Below are positions 53,252 to 61,715 of a DNA stretch of 64,000 bases, piece after piece. The notes below the pieces were generated by a model. The model was not told where the DNA came from, did no database searches, and saw only the letters and a list, made by a program, of their open reading frames with translations. Positions within the stretch are counted from its first letter, which is position 1; the number at the start of each line of letters is the position of its first letter. The stretch comes from Exiguobacterium sp. FSL W8-0210 (GTDB taxonomy: Bacteria; Bacillota; Bacilli; Exiguobacteriales; Exiguobacteriaceae), in contig NZ_JBBOUK010000001.1 in assembly GCF_038006045.1 (NCBI RefSeq), positions 217,001-281,000 on the forward strand. Reading direction: 5' to 3'. The position numbers and the translations under genes are program-made.

Positions 53252-53356
53252 AGGATTTTTATTATTTGTCCTGTCTACTTGACAGGGAGCAGTTCACTCT
53301 GTATGGGACGAACGTTTTTTTTTTTAAATGAAAAGAAAATAAATGGAATTCATTTT

Positions 53357-53383
53357 GAAACATTTTCTAAAAAATAAGCGTAG
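53357..53383 (+). promoter_or_regulatory. ECF-sigma (SigW-like) promoter of the flotillin operon
   Basis: TGAAAC (53357-53362) and CGTA (53380-53383) are 17 bp apart with a T-rich tract after the -35 box, matching the SigW/ECF pattern TGAAAC-N16/17-CGTA. The B. subtilis flotillin operon is a known SigW target, which supports the call. Confidence 0.72.
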
Positions 53384-53422
53384 AAGAGAAAGAAAGCCAG
53401 TACTTCAGAAAGGAGTGGAGCG

Positions 53423-53650
53423 ATGAAACTGGAGTTGCAGCGTGAACGAGAACCGTCGATTGAGGCAAGATTAGCCCGTCATTTTGCCGCACAGAAAAAA
53501 TACTTACGCCGTCAAGAAGAGGCAATCGATCAACGAGACAAAGAATTGGCTCGTTTATTGTTTGAGGAAAACCGGACTGCTTATCAAAAGGCTTACCACG
53601 AACTGTATGGCTCACATCCTTACATCGAGGTGAACGAAGATGGACGTTAG
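53423..53650 (+). CDS. small charged helical protein of the flotillin operon, unknown
   Basis: This 75-residue soluble protein is very rich in E, R, K and Q and is predicted to be one or two long helices (PSIEARLARHFAAQKKYLRR, EEAIDQRDKELARLLFEENR), ending in HPYIEVNEDGR. It has no signal or membrane segment. GAAAGGAGTGG precedes the ATG. It is the first gene after the ECF-sigma-like promoter, and its end overlaps the NfeD gene by 11 bases, so it is an operon member. I do not recognise a family; a coiled-coil partner of the flotillin is one possibility. Confidence 0.7.
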   Translation: MKLELQREREPSIEARLARHFAAQKKYLRRQEEAIDQRDKELARLLFEENRTAYQKAYHELYGSHPYIEVNEDGR

Positions 53651-54161
53651 TACACTTTATTTATATGCGTTAGCGGCTGCAGCTTGCGGTGTGTTTGTGT
53701 CCATCCTATTCTCAGACGTCATTCCAGGCGTCGATCAAATCTTTCATCCTACGTTGATCTTATCTTTTGTCATCATCACGTCAGCGATCGGATTCGGGCT
53801 CGAACAGCTCAGTCCGCTTGGTTCGCTGTTGATTCTAATCATCAGCAGTGTGATTGCGTTATTAGTGACGACGCTGATGCATATTTTCTTATTCGTTCCG
53901 ATGGCACAAGCCGAACAGTCGCTTGGATTTTCGGAACAGATGCTAGAAGGTCGCAGCGCAACCGTCATCGTGCCGATTCCGACTGAAGGATATGGTGAAA
54001 TCTTACTCGATGACGTCTCAGGACGCGTATCAAAGTCAGCCGTTCTGTTTGAAGGACCTGCCTTACCACAAGGCACGAAGGTGCTCGTCATCGAGATCAA
54101 ACAAGGCGTCGCGTCTGTCGTGACGTACCCCCAACAATGGAAAAAGGAGATGTTTACATGA
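53640..54161 (+). CDS. NfeD-family membrane protein (YuaF-like)
   Basis: This 173-residue partner of bacterial flotillins has four membrane helices (residues 5-95) and then an OB-fold domain (about 105-170). The OB domain begins EGRSATVIVPIPTEGYGEILLD and ends TKVLVIEIKQGVASVVTYP. This is the short, protease-free NfeD form, like B. subtilis YuaF, which affects membrane organisation with FloT. Its start lies inside the end of the preceding gene, and its stop overlaps the flotillin start (ATGA), so translation is coupled. SigW-type control from the upstream promoter is inferred. Confidence 0.86.
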   Translation: MDVSTLYLYALAAAACGVFVSILFSDVIPGVDQIFHPTLILSFVIITSAIGFGLEQLSPLGSLLILIISSVIALLVTTLMHIFLFVPMAQAEQSLGFSEQMLEGRSATVIVPIPTEGYGEILLDDVSGRVSKSAVLFEGPALPQGTKVLVIEIKQGVASVVTYPQQWKKEMFT

Positions 54162-55678
54162 ATCCAGTGTTAATCGTATCAATCGTCGCGGTCGCATTGA
54201 TCGTTGCGTTGATCGTCCTATTCATTACGAAGTACCGAACAGTTGGTCCGGAAGAAGCATTAATCGTATCCGGTAGTTATCTTGGAGGACGCAACGTCAA
54301 TACCGATGAGTCCGGTAACCGGGTAAAAATCATTCGTGGTGGCGGGACGTTCGTGTTACCTGTCTTCCAACAAGCGACACCGCTAAGCTTGTTATCAAGT
54401 AAGCTTGAAGTCACGACACCCGAAGTCTACACGGAGCAAGGTGTACCGGTCATGGCAGACGGTACAGCGATCATCAAGATTGGTAGCTCAATTTCTGAAA
54501 TTGCGACGGCAGCGGAGCAGTTCCTCGGAAAATCGAAAGAAGAGCGCGAAGGAGAAGCACGTGAAGTCCTCGAAGGACACTTGCGTTCGATTCTTGGATC
54601 GATGACCGTCGAAGAAATTTATAAGAACCGTGATAAGTTCTCGCAAGAAGTCCAGCGGGTCGCATCACAAGATCTTGCGAAGATGGGACTCGTCATTGTT
54701 TCGTTTACGATCAAAGACGTCCGTGACAAGAACGGATACTTAGAATCACTTGGGAAACCGCGGATCGCACAGGTTCGCCGTGATGCCGACATCGCAACGG
54801 CAGACGCGGAAAAAGAGACACGCATCAAGCGGGCGGAAGCTTCAAAAGATGCGAAAAAAGCAGAACTCGAACGTGCAACGGAAATCGCTGAAGCGGAAAA
54901 AGAAAATCAGTTGAAGATGGCAGATTATCGCCGCGAACAAGATATCGCGAAGGCGAAAGCCGACCAAGCGTATGATCTTGAGAATGCACGCGCGCAACAA
55001 GAAGTCACGGAGCAACAGATGCAAATCAAAATCATCGAGCGTCAAAAACAAATCGAGCTCGAAGAACGTGAAATTCTCCGTCGTGAGAAACAATACGACG
55101 CGGAAGTCAAAAAACGCGCTGATGCCGATCGGTACTCGATTGAGCAAGCTGCCCAAGCCGACCGTGCGAAGCAATATGCGGAAGCAGATGCAACGAAATA
55201 CCGGATCGAGGCATCGGCAAAAGCGGATGCAGAACGAATTCGTCTGGATGGTCTTGCGAAAGCGGACGCTGAGCGGGCCCAAGGGGAAACAGAAGCGGAG
55301 ATCATTCGTCTGAAGGGTCTTGCTGAAGCAGAAGCAAAAGAAAAAATCGCGCAGGCGTTCGAGCAATTCGGACAAGCGGCGATTCTCGACATGGTCATTC
55401 GGATGATGCCAGAGTACGCGAAAGAGATTGCAGCACCACTCGGTAACATCGATAAAATCACAGTCGTTGATACAGGTAGCGGTGAAGGGGGCGGTGCGAA
55501 CCGTGTCACCGGTTACGCAACGGATTTGATGGCATCACTGCAAGAGACATTAAAGGCGTCGTCAGGATTAGATGTCAAAGAGTTGATTGAGAACTTCTCC
55601 GGTAAAGGAACAGCAAAACCGTTGACGGTCAACTTGAATTCCCATGATGCGGTGGCAGCGTCGAAAACAGAAGACTGA
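54158..55678 (+). CDS. floT: flotillin
   Basis: This 506-residue membrane scaffold protein marks functional membrane microdomains. An N-terminal hairpin segment (PVLIVSIVAVALIVALIVLF) is followed by the SPFH/PHB domain (about 35-200), including GPEEALIVSGSYLGGRNV. A long A/E/K-rich coiled coil (about 215-410, with repeated EAEAK-like units such as AKADAERAQGETEAE) comes next, and a C-terminal end closes with KASSGLDVKELIENFSG. The ATG at 54158 follows AAAAGGAGATG; the in-frame ATG at 54137 would contain that site. It overlaps both neighbours. Length and domains match B. subtilis FloT (YuaG). Confidence 0.94.
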   Translation: MNPVLIVSIVAVALIVALIVLFITKYRTVGPEEALIVSGSYLGGRNVNTDESGNRVKIIRGGGTFVLPVFQQATPLSLLSSKLEVTTPEVYTEQGVPVMADGTAIIKIGSSISEIATAAEQFLGKSKEEREGEAREVLEGHLRSILGSMTVEEIYKNRDKFSQEVQRVASQDLAKMGLVIVSFTIKDVRDKNGYLESLGKPRIAQVRRDADIATADAEKETRIKRAEASKDAKKAELERATEIAEAEKENQLKMADYRREQDIAKAKADQAYDLENARAQQEVTEQQMQIKIIERQKQIELEEREILRREKQYDAEVKKRADADRYSIEQAAQADRAKQYAEADATKYRIEASAKADAERIRLDGLAKADAERAQGETEAEIIRLKGLAEAEAKEKIAQAFEQFGQAAILDMVIRMMPEYAKEIAAPLGNIDKITVVDTGSGEGGGANRVTGYATDLMASLQETLKASSGLDVKELIENFSGKGTAKPLTVNLNSHDAVAASKTED

Positions 55679-56088
55679 TGGCGATCCGCGTCTTATTGAT
55701 TGTGTTCGCACTCCTGCTTTTTCATGTCGTATGGCCACTTCCATGGTATGCACTGGCGGTACTAGGCGGCGTCATCGGCATCATCAAAGGGTACACATCG
55801 GGTGACGGAATCGCGAATATATTCAATATAAAAAAGATATCTTACTCACTTTACGATCGACAAACACGTCAGGAAGCCGTTCTCGCTTTGATATGTAGTC
55901 TGTTGACGGTCGACTTCCCGTATTGGTTCGCTGGGGTGACGACAGGAATCACGTGGCGTGATATCGGATATGCTGGTTTCGAAGTAGTATCGACACTTCT
56001 GTTCGCTTATGTTTTATTCCGTTTCTTATGTCTGAATCTATTCCGACCATTCTTGGAGTCTGAAAGAAGGGAGCAAAGAAATGGATAG
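55678..56088 (+). CDS. membrane protein downstream of floT, unknown
   Basis: This 136-residue protein has about four hydrophobic stretches: residues 5-20, 25-42, 68-90 and 98-122. A polar middle portion (KKISYSLYDRQTRQEA) lies between the second and third. Its ATG shares one base with the floT stop, so it is translationally coupled to the flotillin. The B. subtilis operon has yuaI at this place, but that is an acetyltransferase-like protein, and this is not. I recognise no family. A role in the same membrane-stress response is inferred only from the operon. Confidence 0.7.
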   Translation: MAIRVLLIVFALLLFHVVWPLPWYALAVLGGVIGIIKGYTSGDGIANIFNIKKISYSLYDRQTRQEAVLALICSLLTVDFPYWFAGVTTGITWRDIGYAGFEVVSTLLFAYVLFRFLCLNLFRPFLESERREQRNG

Positions 56089-56296
56089 TTTATTTTTACT
56101 GCAAGAACGTTGGATGCTGTTGCTTCCGTTCCTCGTCGTCCTCTTGATCAACGTCGGGTTATTAACTGCCCTTCTGAAGAAGCGACGTGATTTACCGAAG
56201 CTGTTAGTTTTCGGAATGGGTGGGATGGCGATCGTGTTCATCGTCTCTTCGCTTGGATTAAGCATGGCATTGCTGTTCTTCGGATACAATGCATAA
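56081..56296 (+). CDS. small two-helix membrane protein ending the flotillin operon
   Basis: This 71-residue protein has two hydrophobic segments (WMLLLPFLVVLLINVGLLTALL and LLVFGMGGMAIVFIVSSLGL) joined by the basic loop KKRRDLPK, so both ends are probably outside. It starts 8 bases before the previous stop, with AGGGAG before the ATG. It is the last gene before a bidirectional terminator. I do not recognise a family. Small membrane proteins often tune larger complexes, and the operon suggests the flotillin/NfeD assembly, but there is no direct evidence. Confidence 0.68.
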   Translation: MDSLFLLQERWMLLLPFLVVLLINVGLLTALLKKRRDLPKLLVFGMGGMAIVFIVSSLGLSMALLFFGYNA

Positions 56297-56300
56297 AAAA

Positions 56301-56336
56301 ACGGGGCAGGCTCTAAACAGAGTCTGTCCCATTTTG
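56301..56336. terminator. bidirectional intrinsic terminator
   Basis: GGGGCAGGCTCT, loop AAAC, AGAGTCTGTCCC. The T-run is strong on the minus strand (for degV) and weak on the plus strand. Confidence 0.82.
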
Positions 56337-56364
56337 TCGTACTATAAGATAAAAATGAGTGCCG

Positions 56365-57213
56365 TTAACGTGGAAGGTCATACCCAATGACGACGAGTCC
56401 CGGTCCTGTATGTGAACCGATCGCTGCGCCGGCGATCGTCAAGATGACTTCGCTTGGTGAAAACTGTGCTTCAATCAATTGTTTTAACTGTTCTGCCCGT
56501 TCGATCGAATCCCCGTGACCAATCATGATCCGGTGTCCGTCAATCGCAGGACGTGCTTCTTCCATCCACTCGACGATTCGGTTCATGACTTTTTTCTGAC
56601 CACGGATCTTCTCTTTTGGGATCAACTTCCCGTCTTCGACTGTCAACAGTGGCAAAATCGATAAGAGACCACCAATGAAAGCACTGGCACGAGAAACCCG
56701 TCCACCGCGCATCAAATATTCGAGTGATTCGACTGTAAACAGATGACGAATCGTATTCACCTTGGCTTCAGCGTAAGCCACTGTTTCTTCAAACGAATGC
56801 GTTTGTGCGTATTCTGCGACGTCGAGAACGAACAATCCTTGTCCTGTTGAAGCGGTTTTCGTATCGAGTACGAGATAAGGCACGTTCGGATACTTTTCGG
56901 CGAGCTCCTCTGCTAGCATCTTCGCGGTTTGATACGTTCCCGATAATTCGCTCGAGAAGGCGAGGTAGAGGAAGGGATCCCCTTGTTCGAAGTGACGCGT
57001 GAATACTTCGACCATCCGGCTGACTTCTGCTTGGAATGTCTTTGGTGCTGCACCGTCACGCATCTTATCATACAGTTGTTTTGGAGATATCGATTCTCCA
57101 TCGAAGAACGTGTCTTCGTCGATCAATACGCCGAATGGCATGACCGTAAAATCATAAGCATCTAACATGTCTTTTGGTGCATCGGCACCACTATCTGTGA
57201 TCAATCGGATCAT
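56365..57213 (-). CDS. DegV family fatty-acid-binding protein
   Basis: This 282-residue protein is of the DegV/FakB fold, which holds a fatty acid for phosphorylation by FakA. IRLITDSGADAPKDML opens the first domain; FQAEVSRMVEVF and FSSELSGTYQTAKM flank the ligand tunnel, with Ser residues that contact the carboxyl. The end GSHTGPGLVVIGY contains the family's GxHxGPG. AAAGGAG lies 8 bp before the ATG at 57213; the adjacent GTG at 57216 is also possible. It lies 16 bp after lipL on the same strand, so they probably form a two-gene operon. No fakA is in the window. Confidence 0.9.
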   Translation of the reverse strand: MIRLITDSGADAPKDMLDAYDFTVMPFGVLIDEDTFFDGESISPKQLYDKMRDGAAPKTFQAEVSRMVEVFTRHFEQGDPFLYLAFSSELSGTYQTAKMLAEELAEKYPNVPYLVLDTKTASTGQGLFVLDVAEYAQTHSFEETVAYAEAKVNTIRHLFTVESLEYLMRGGRVSRASAFIGGLLSILPLLTVEDGKLIPKEKIRGQKKVMNRIVEWMEEARPAIDGHRIMIGHGDSIERAEQLKQLIEAQFSPSEVILTIAGAAIGSHTGPGLVVIGYDLPR

Positions 57214-57229
57214 CACGTTCTCTCCTTTC

Positions 57230-58051
57230 TTAACCTAGGGCTTTTTCGTTTCGATCAAGCATCCGACTCAAGTTGACGCCGAAACGCTCATTCTCGAGTT
57301 CCGTCAAAGTTGCGGGCGTCAAATCAGCGCCGAGCGCAAGTAACGCTTCATATGCACGACGTAAGCACTCCTCGACTGTCAGTGGAGTACCAAGCAGTTC
57401 CTCGAGGGACGCCATCGTTTCCGGCACGACGGTCGGATAGACGAATTTCGTCGTTTCACCTTGAAGCGCTGCCTCGTAAAAGTCACGGACTAAAGCAGCG
57501 CGTTGACTTCCACTTCCGTTGACACAAAGATAGATTTGAACGGCAACTCCGCCACGAACACGACGCTGGGAGATACCAGCGAATTTTTTACCCGCAATCG
57601 ATAAGTCATAAGAACCGGGACAATACGATCCGACGATTTCACCAGCGACGATCGCGTCCGTTTCTTGTGCGAACATGCGGCGGACGAGCGCAAGCATCGC
57701 TTCGTAACCACTGTCGATATCGATGCCGCCGCGTTCCGGTAGGACGAGTGAAATATTCAAGACACCAGCGTCGAGGACGACGGCAAGACCACCTGAGTTA
57801 CGGACGACGGGCGAGAAACCATGTTCATGCAGAACGGCTACACCGTCAGCAAGATGAGGAAGACGGGCATCCTGGATGCCGAGGACGACGGTTTCGTGGT
57901 GAATCCAAGAGCGGAGTGCGGCTCCTTCTGTTGCAACAGAGGCACATAATGTGTCGTCCATCGCAAACGATTGTGTCGCATGGAAAGCAGTTCCGAGTGA
58001 CGTTTGATCAAAAATACGATAATGTTCTTGTTTTAAGAGTTCGATTCCCAT
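57230..58051 (-). CDS. lipL: octanoyl-[GcvH]:protein N-octanoyltransferase LipL
   Basis: This 273-residue amidotransferase moves octanoyl or lipoyl groups from GcvH to the E2 subunits of 2-oxoacid dehydrogenases. The catalytic Cys lies in [16 protein letters not shown], and [14 protein letters not shown] follows with the conserved Lys of the lipoate ligase/transferase fold. [20 protein letters not shown] is the RRxxGG-like substrate loop with the change typical of LipL. B. subtilis lipL (ywfL) lies in the same neighbourhood as pta and ywfO. AAAGGAACGAG precedes the ATG. It is divergent from ywfO, and degV follows it. Confidence 0.92.
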   Translation of the reverse strand: MGIELLKQEHYRIFDQTSLGTAFHATQSFAMDDTLCASVATEGAALRSWIHHETVVLGIQDARLPHLADGVAVLHEHGFSPVVRNSGGLAVVLDAGVLNISLVLPERGGIDIDSGYEAMLALVRRMFAQETDAIVAGEIVGSYCPGSYDLSIAGKKFAGISQRRVRGGVAVQIYLCVNGSGSQRAALVRDFYEAALQGETTKFVYPTVVPETMASLEELLGTPLTVEECLRRAYEALLALGADLTPATLTELENERFGVNLSRMLDRNEKALG

Positions 58052-58196
58052 AGGCTCGTTCCTTTATTGTAGATTTGCGACATCATTATAGCACAGGGTG
58101 TGTAAAGTTTCTGTGCGAAGCGCCGCGGGAGACAGGAATCCTTGGAAACAAAACCGAACAACAACGACATAGACACGATTTAAAGGAGAGAAACAT

Positions 58197-59504
58197 ATGT
58201 ATCAATCATTAGGACAATTAAAGGAAACGAAGGTCTTCAAGGATCCGGTTCATCGCTATATCTATGTCAGTGATCAGTTGATTTGGCAACTGATCGGTAC
58301 ACGTGAATTTCAGCGACTACGCCGAATCAAACAACTCGGAACATCCTTTTTGACGTTTCATGGAGCAGAGCACACACGGTTCCATCATTCGCTCGGTGTC
58401 TATGAAATCACGCGTCAACTGATCGATGTCTTCAACGGTCGCGCCGATTGGGACGATCAGTACCGTGAGTTGACGCTGGCTGCGGCACTCTTACACGATG
58501 TCGGACACGGTCCGTTTTCGCACGCATTCGAGAACGTCTTCGGTGTTAATCACGAGACGTGGACGGAGCAGATCATTCTCGGGGATACGGAAATCAAGAA
58601 AGTCCTCGACCAAGTCGGAGACGGATTTGCGGAAGAAGTGGCGTCGATCATCAACAAGACGCACCCGAATCAACTGCTTGTTACGATGATCAGCTCACAA
58701 CTCGACGTCGACCGGATGGATTATTTATTGCGCGATGCGCATTTTGCCGGTGTCAGCTACGGAAAATTCGATCTCGAGCGGATGCTTCGGGTATTGCGTC
58801 CGGCCCATAATCAGATGGTCGTCAAACAATCGGGAATGCATTCGATCGAAGACTACATCATGCGGCGGTATCAGATGTATTGGCAAGTCTACCTGCATCC
58901 GGTGACACGATCGAGTGATTACCTATTAAAGGCTATTCTTGAGCGGGCGCAGGAGTTGTACCTGTCCGCATATCCGTTTGCGATCGCACCAATCCATTTG
59001 ATGCCGCTATTTGATCAGAAGATGGAGTTGCGTGATTTCCTTGGGCTCGATGAGACAATCGTCTACTTCTATTTTCAGCAGTGGGCGAATGAACAGGATC
59101 CGATCCTTGCAGATCTCTCGGGGCGATTCGTTGACCGGAAGTTGTTCAAGTATGTCGATTATCCGGCTGAAAAACGTGAACTCGTCCACGATAAGTTGTG
59201 TGAGTTGTTCGAAGCAATCGGCTTGAATCCGACCTATTATCTGCTTGAAGATAAACTCAGTCGTCTTCCTTACGATTTATATGGAGATAACGGGGAAATC
59301 AGTAAGCAGCCGATCATGTTGCAGATGAAGGATGGGCAAATGAAAGAGATTTCGCAAGTTTCACCGCTCGTTCAAGCCATTGCGACGTCACGCCAGACTG
59401 ATGAGAAGCTGTTCTTCCCGCAAGAAATTTTGCACGACTTGCGCGAGCATGCGAATGAGAAGATGCAGATCGACCAGTTATTGATTGGCAGCGTGACATC
59501 ATGA
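58197..59504 (+). CDS. ywfO: YwfO-type HD-domain phosphohydrolase
   Basis: This 435-residue protein has an N-terminal HD domain related to dGTP triphosphohydrolases and SAMHD1. The metal ligands are His in AEHTRFHHSLGVYEIT, the HD pair in AAALLHDVGHGPFSHAFE, and Asp in SSQLDVDRMDYLLRDA. FKDPVHRYIYV at the N-terminus is typical of the group. The HD motif and its LxDxDRMDYL helix match B. subtilis YwfO, which hydrolyses (d)NTPs. AAAGGAGAG precedes the ATG. Its stop overlaps the start of the broken kinase-like gene. The exact nucleotide preference is not predicted. Confidence 0.9.
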   Translation: MYQSLGQLKETKVFKDPVHRYIYVSDQLIWQLIGTREFQRLRRIKQLGTSFLTFHGAEHTRFHHSLGVYEITRQLIDVFNGRADWDDQYRELTLAAALLHDVGHGPFSHAFENVFGVNHETWTEQIILGDTEIKKVLDQVGDGFAEEVASIINKTHPNQLLVTMISSQLDVDRMDYLLRDAHFAGVSYGKFDLERMLRVLRPAHNQMVVKQSGMHSIEDYIMRRYQMYWQVYLHPVTRSSDYLLKAILERAQELYLSAYPFAIAPIHLMPLFDQKMELRDFLGLDETIVYFYFQQWANEQDPILADLSGRFVDRKLFKYVDYPAEKRELVHDKLCELFEAIGLNPTYYLLEDKLSRLPYDLYGDNGEISKQPIMLQMKDGQMKEISQVSPLVQAIATSRQTDEKLFFPQEILHDLREHANEKMQIDQLLIGSVTS

Positions 59505-60359
59505 TATCGTCCGCTGTCCTTACGAAAATCTTGCAACAGCTTGGACAGGAGGGAGGAGAGGTCGAAGTCTTAAAAGGCGCGACATCCTCCCTTGTTTTTC
59601 GAGTCGGTGAGGGAATTCTTCGCGTCCATACGAATCAAGACTGGCTACATGAGGAGCCGGATCTTGTCTTGCATGAAGTGTTTGCGTTACAAGCAAGCAG
59701 GTGACTTAGCACCAGATGTGTTGGACTATCAAACCGATGTTAGAGACGAAGTCCCGCCGTGGTTATATATGACGCGTTCACCGGGAGAGATCCGGCTTGA
59801 TCAGGTGGATGAGCAGTATGTCGAACGACTGGCACAGATGCTTGTTGCGATCCATGCGCTACCGGTACCCGAATCTCGGTATGTCTATCAGCCGTATGCG
59901 ACGGAACGTCACGTTCCGACTTGGACGCAGTATCCGGAGAGATGGCGTCAGCTACTGGCGGTCGAACCGGACGAAAGTCAAACGATCCGGTTTATTCATC
60001 GGGATTTTCATCCGGTCAATGTGTTATACGAAATGAATGGAACGTGTCATACGATTGATTGGATTAATGCGTGTGTAGGTCCCATTGAAGTCGACCTTGC
60101 GCATTGTCGTTTGAATCTTGCCTTGCTCGAATCCGTCGAGATGGCGGATCATTTTTTAAAAAGTTACCTTAAACAGACGAAACGTTCTTACGATCACGCG
60201 TGGGATATTCGGGCTATTTTTGATTTTGGACCTGAAACGATCGACATCTATCCGGGGTGGAAAGCATATGGAAAGCAAAACCTTAGTCAGGACAATGTTC
60301 GGGAACGCTTGGAAAAATTTGTCTTGAAAGTCTATGAAAATAACGAAAGCGGTTACTAA
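59501..60359 (+). pseudogene. aminoglycoside-phosphotransferase-family gene with a frameshift
   Basis: The N-terminal 67 codons (59501-59704) encode the first kinase strands and end at a TGA. The rest (to 60359) continues in another frame from about 59690, and the two parts together give one APH-type protein of about 285 residues. The second part has the catalytic HRDFHPVNVLYE (HxDxxxxN) and the metal-binding IDWINACVGP. The break lies near GTTACAAGCAAGCAGG (about 59685-59702), where one extra base would explain it. Either the gene is dead or this is a sequencing error. Start and ywfO stop overlap (ATGA). The original substrate is unknown; many family members are not resistance enzymes. Confidence 0.8.
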
Positions 60360-60481
60360 ATGAACTTTTCCTCTTGTAGTTCTTCGAAATATTGATTATT
60401 CTATTACTTGGAAAGAAATTAAACGTCAGACATCGTACGAATGTACAACTGATAAACAACTAATAGATAGAGGGGTACTTC

Positions 60482-61660
60482 ATGAAATATCTTATCGCAC
60501 TACTCGGACTGGCTATCGTTTTTGGTTTGGCGCTCCTTGTCAGCAGCAATCGTAAAGGCATCAAATTGAAACCGCTTGCGGTCATGCTAGTTCTTCAGCT
60601 CGTACTTGGGTTCATTTTACTCAATACATCGTTCGGATATATCGTCATTCGTGGCTTCGCGAAAGTCTTTGAAAAACTGCTGAGTTATGCGGCAATCGGG
60701 ATTGATTTCGTCTTTGGTGGACTAGCGAACGAAGGTGCACAACCGTTCTTCATTAACGTCTTGCTACCAATCGTTTTCATCTCTGCCTTGATCGGAATTT
60801 TGCAATTCACAAAGATTTTACCGATCTTGATGCGTGGGATTGGTTTTGTCTTGTCGAAAATCAACGGGATGGGGCGTCTCGAGTCTTACAACGCGGTTGC
60901 TTCAGCTGCGATCGGACAATCAGAAGTATTCATCACAGTAAAAAAACAAATTGGTCAATTACCAGCAAACCGTCTTTACACATTGTGTGCATCAGCAATG
61001 TCGACGGTTTCGATGTCAATCGTCGGTGCGTACATGACGATGGTAGAACCAAAATATGTCGTTACAGCAATCGTCTTGAACTTGTTCGGTGGTTTCATGA
61101 TCGTCTCAATCATCAACCCATACACGGTTGACCCGGAAGAAGATATTCTTGAAATCGTCGAAGAGAAGCAAACGTTCTTCGAAATGCTCGGCGAATACAT
61201 CATGGATGGATTCAAAGTCGCAATCATCGTTGGTGCGATGTTGATTGGTTACAATGCTTTGATCGGAATGGTCAACGATATCTTCCTGATGGTTCTCGGT
61301 ATCTCGTTCCAAGAAATTCTCGGATACATCTTTGCACCATTCGCATTCATCATGGGTGTTCCATGGGCGGAAGCTGTCAGTGCCGGTAGTGTCATGGCAA
61401 CGAAATTGATCACGAACGAATTCGTTGCGATGTTGAGCCTTCCAGAGTACTCAAAAGAATTCTCGGAACGCACACTCGGAATCGTGTCTGTCTTCTTGAT
61501 CTCGTTTGCGAACTTCTCGTCGATCGGAATCATCGCTGGTGCGGTTAAAGGATTGAACGACCGCCAAGGAAGCGTTGCGGCTAGTTTTGGTCTGAAGTTA
61601 CTCTACGGCGCAACACTCGTCAGTGTCTTGACGGCAATCGTCGTCAGCGTCTTGCTATAA
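60482..61660 (+). CDS. CNT-family nucleoside transporter (NupC/NupG type)
   Basis: This 392-residue concentrative nucleoside importer is driven by protons or sodium. Family motifs are INVLLPIVFISALIGIL, then ASAAIGQSEVFITVKKQIG for the central nucleoside-binding GQxE, CASAMSTVSMSIVGAYM, and near the end ATKLITNEFVAML and SFANFSSIGIIAGAVKGL. The nearest known proteins are B. subtilis NupG and NupC. The leader (60360-60481) has no purine riboswitch, although B. subtilis nupG has one. AGAGGGG precedes the ATG. It is a single gene with a strong terminator. Codons look optimised, suggesting high expression. Confidence 0.92.
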   Translation: MKYLIALLGLAIVFGLALLVSSNRKGIKLKPLAVMLVLQLVLGFILLNTSFGYIVIRGFAKVFEKLLSYAAIGIDFVFGGLANEGAQPFFINVLLPIVFISALIGILQFTKILPILMRGIGFVLSKINGMGRLESYNAVASAAIGQSEVFITVKKQIGQLPANRLYTLCASAMSTVSMSIVGAYMTMVEPKYVVTAIVLNLFGGFMIVSIINPYTVDPEEDILEIVEEKQTFFEMLGEYIMDGFKVAIIVGAMLIGYNALIGMVNDIFLMVLGISFQEILGYIFAPFAFIMGVPWAEAVSAGSVMATKLITNEFVAMLSLPEYSKEFSERTLGIVSVFLISFANFSSIGIIAGAVKGLNDRQGSVAASFGLKLLYGATLVSVLTAIVVSVLL

Positions 61661-61674
61661 TCGTTACACATATG

Positions 61675-61711
61675 AAAGAGCAATGGATCAGCAGATCCAT
61701 TGCTCTTTTTG
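61675..61711 (+). terminator. intrinsic terminator of the nucleoside transporter gene
   Basis: GAGCAATGGATC, loop AGCA, GATCCATTGCTC, then TTTTT. Confidence 0.88.
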
Positions 61712-61715
61712 TTTT

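Larger units (their letters stand above)
51625..53291 (+). mobile_element. IS3-family insertion sequence (long OrfA, IS150-like)
   Basis: The element is about 1,667 bp. Its ends are TGCTCCCCAAAAAGTAGACAG (51625-51645, first 20 quoted with one more base) and, inverted, TGCTCCCTGTCAAGTAGACAG at 53291-53271; they begin TG and end CA and match at about 17 of 21 positions. It contains orfA, an A AAA AAG slip site and orfB, all apparently intact. It is a different element from the one at 7263. No clear target duplication is visible (ATA on the left, GTT on the right). Confidence 0.88.
51604..53319 (+). terminator. intrinsic terminator split by an IS element
   Basis: AAAAACGTTTGTCC (51604-51617) and GGACGAACGTTTTT (53306-53319) are complementary over 14 bp with one G-U pair, and a long T-run follows the second arm. 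They flank the IS3-family element, which therefore lies in the loop of the former MFS-gene terminator. Confidence 0.72.

Noticed and set aside
54842-55509. Long minus-strand frames opposite floT
   Set aside because: They mirror the repetitive coiled-coil codons of flotillin and have no start signals or family features.
60430-60444. Palindrome ACATCGTACGAATGT before the nucleoside transporter
   Set aside because: The two halves are offset by one base and do not form a true dyad; no riboswitch motif either.
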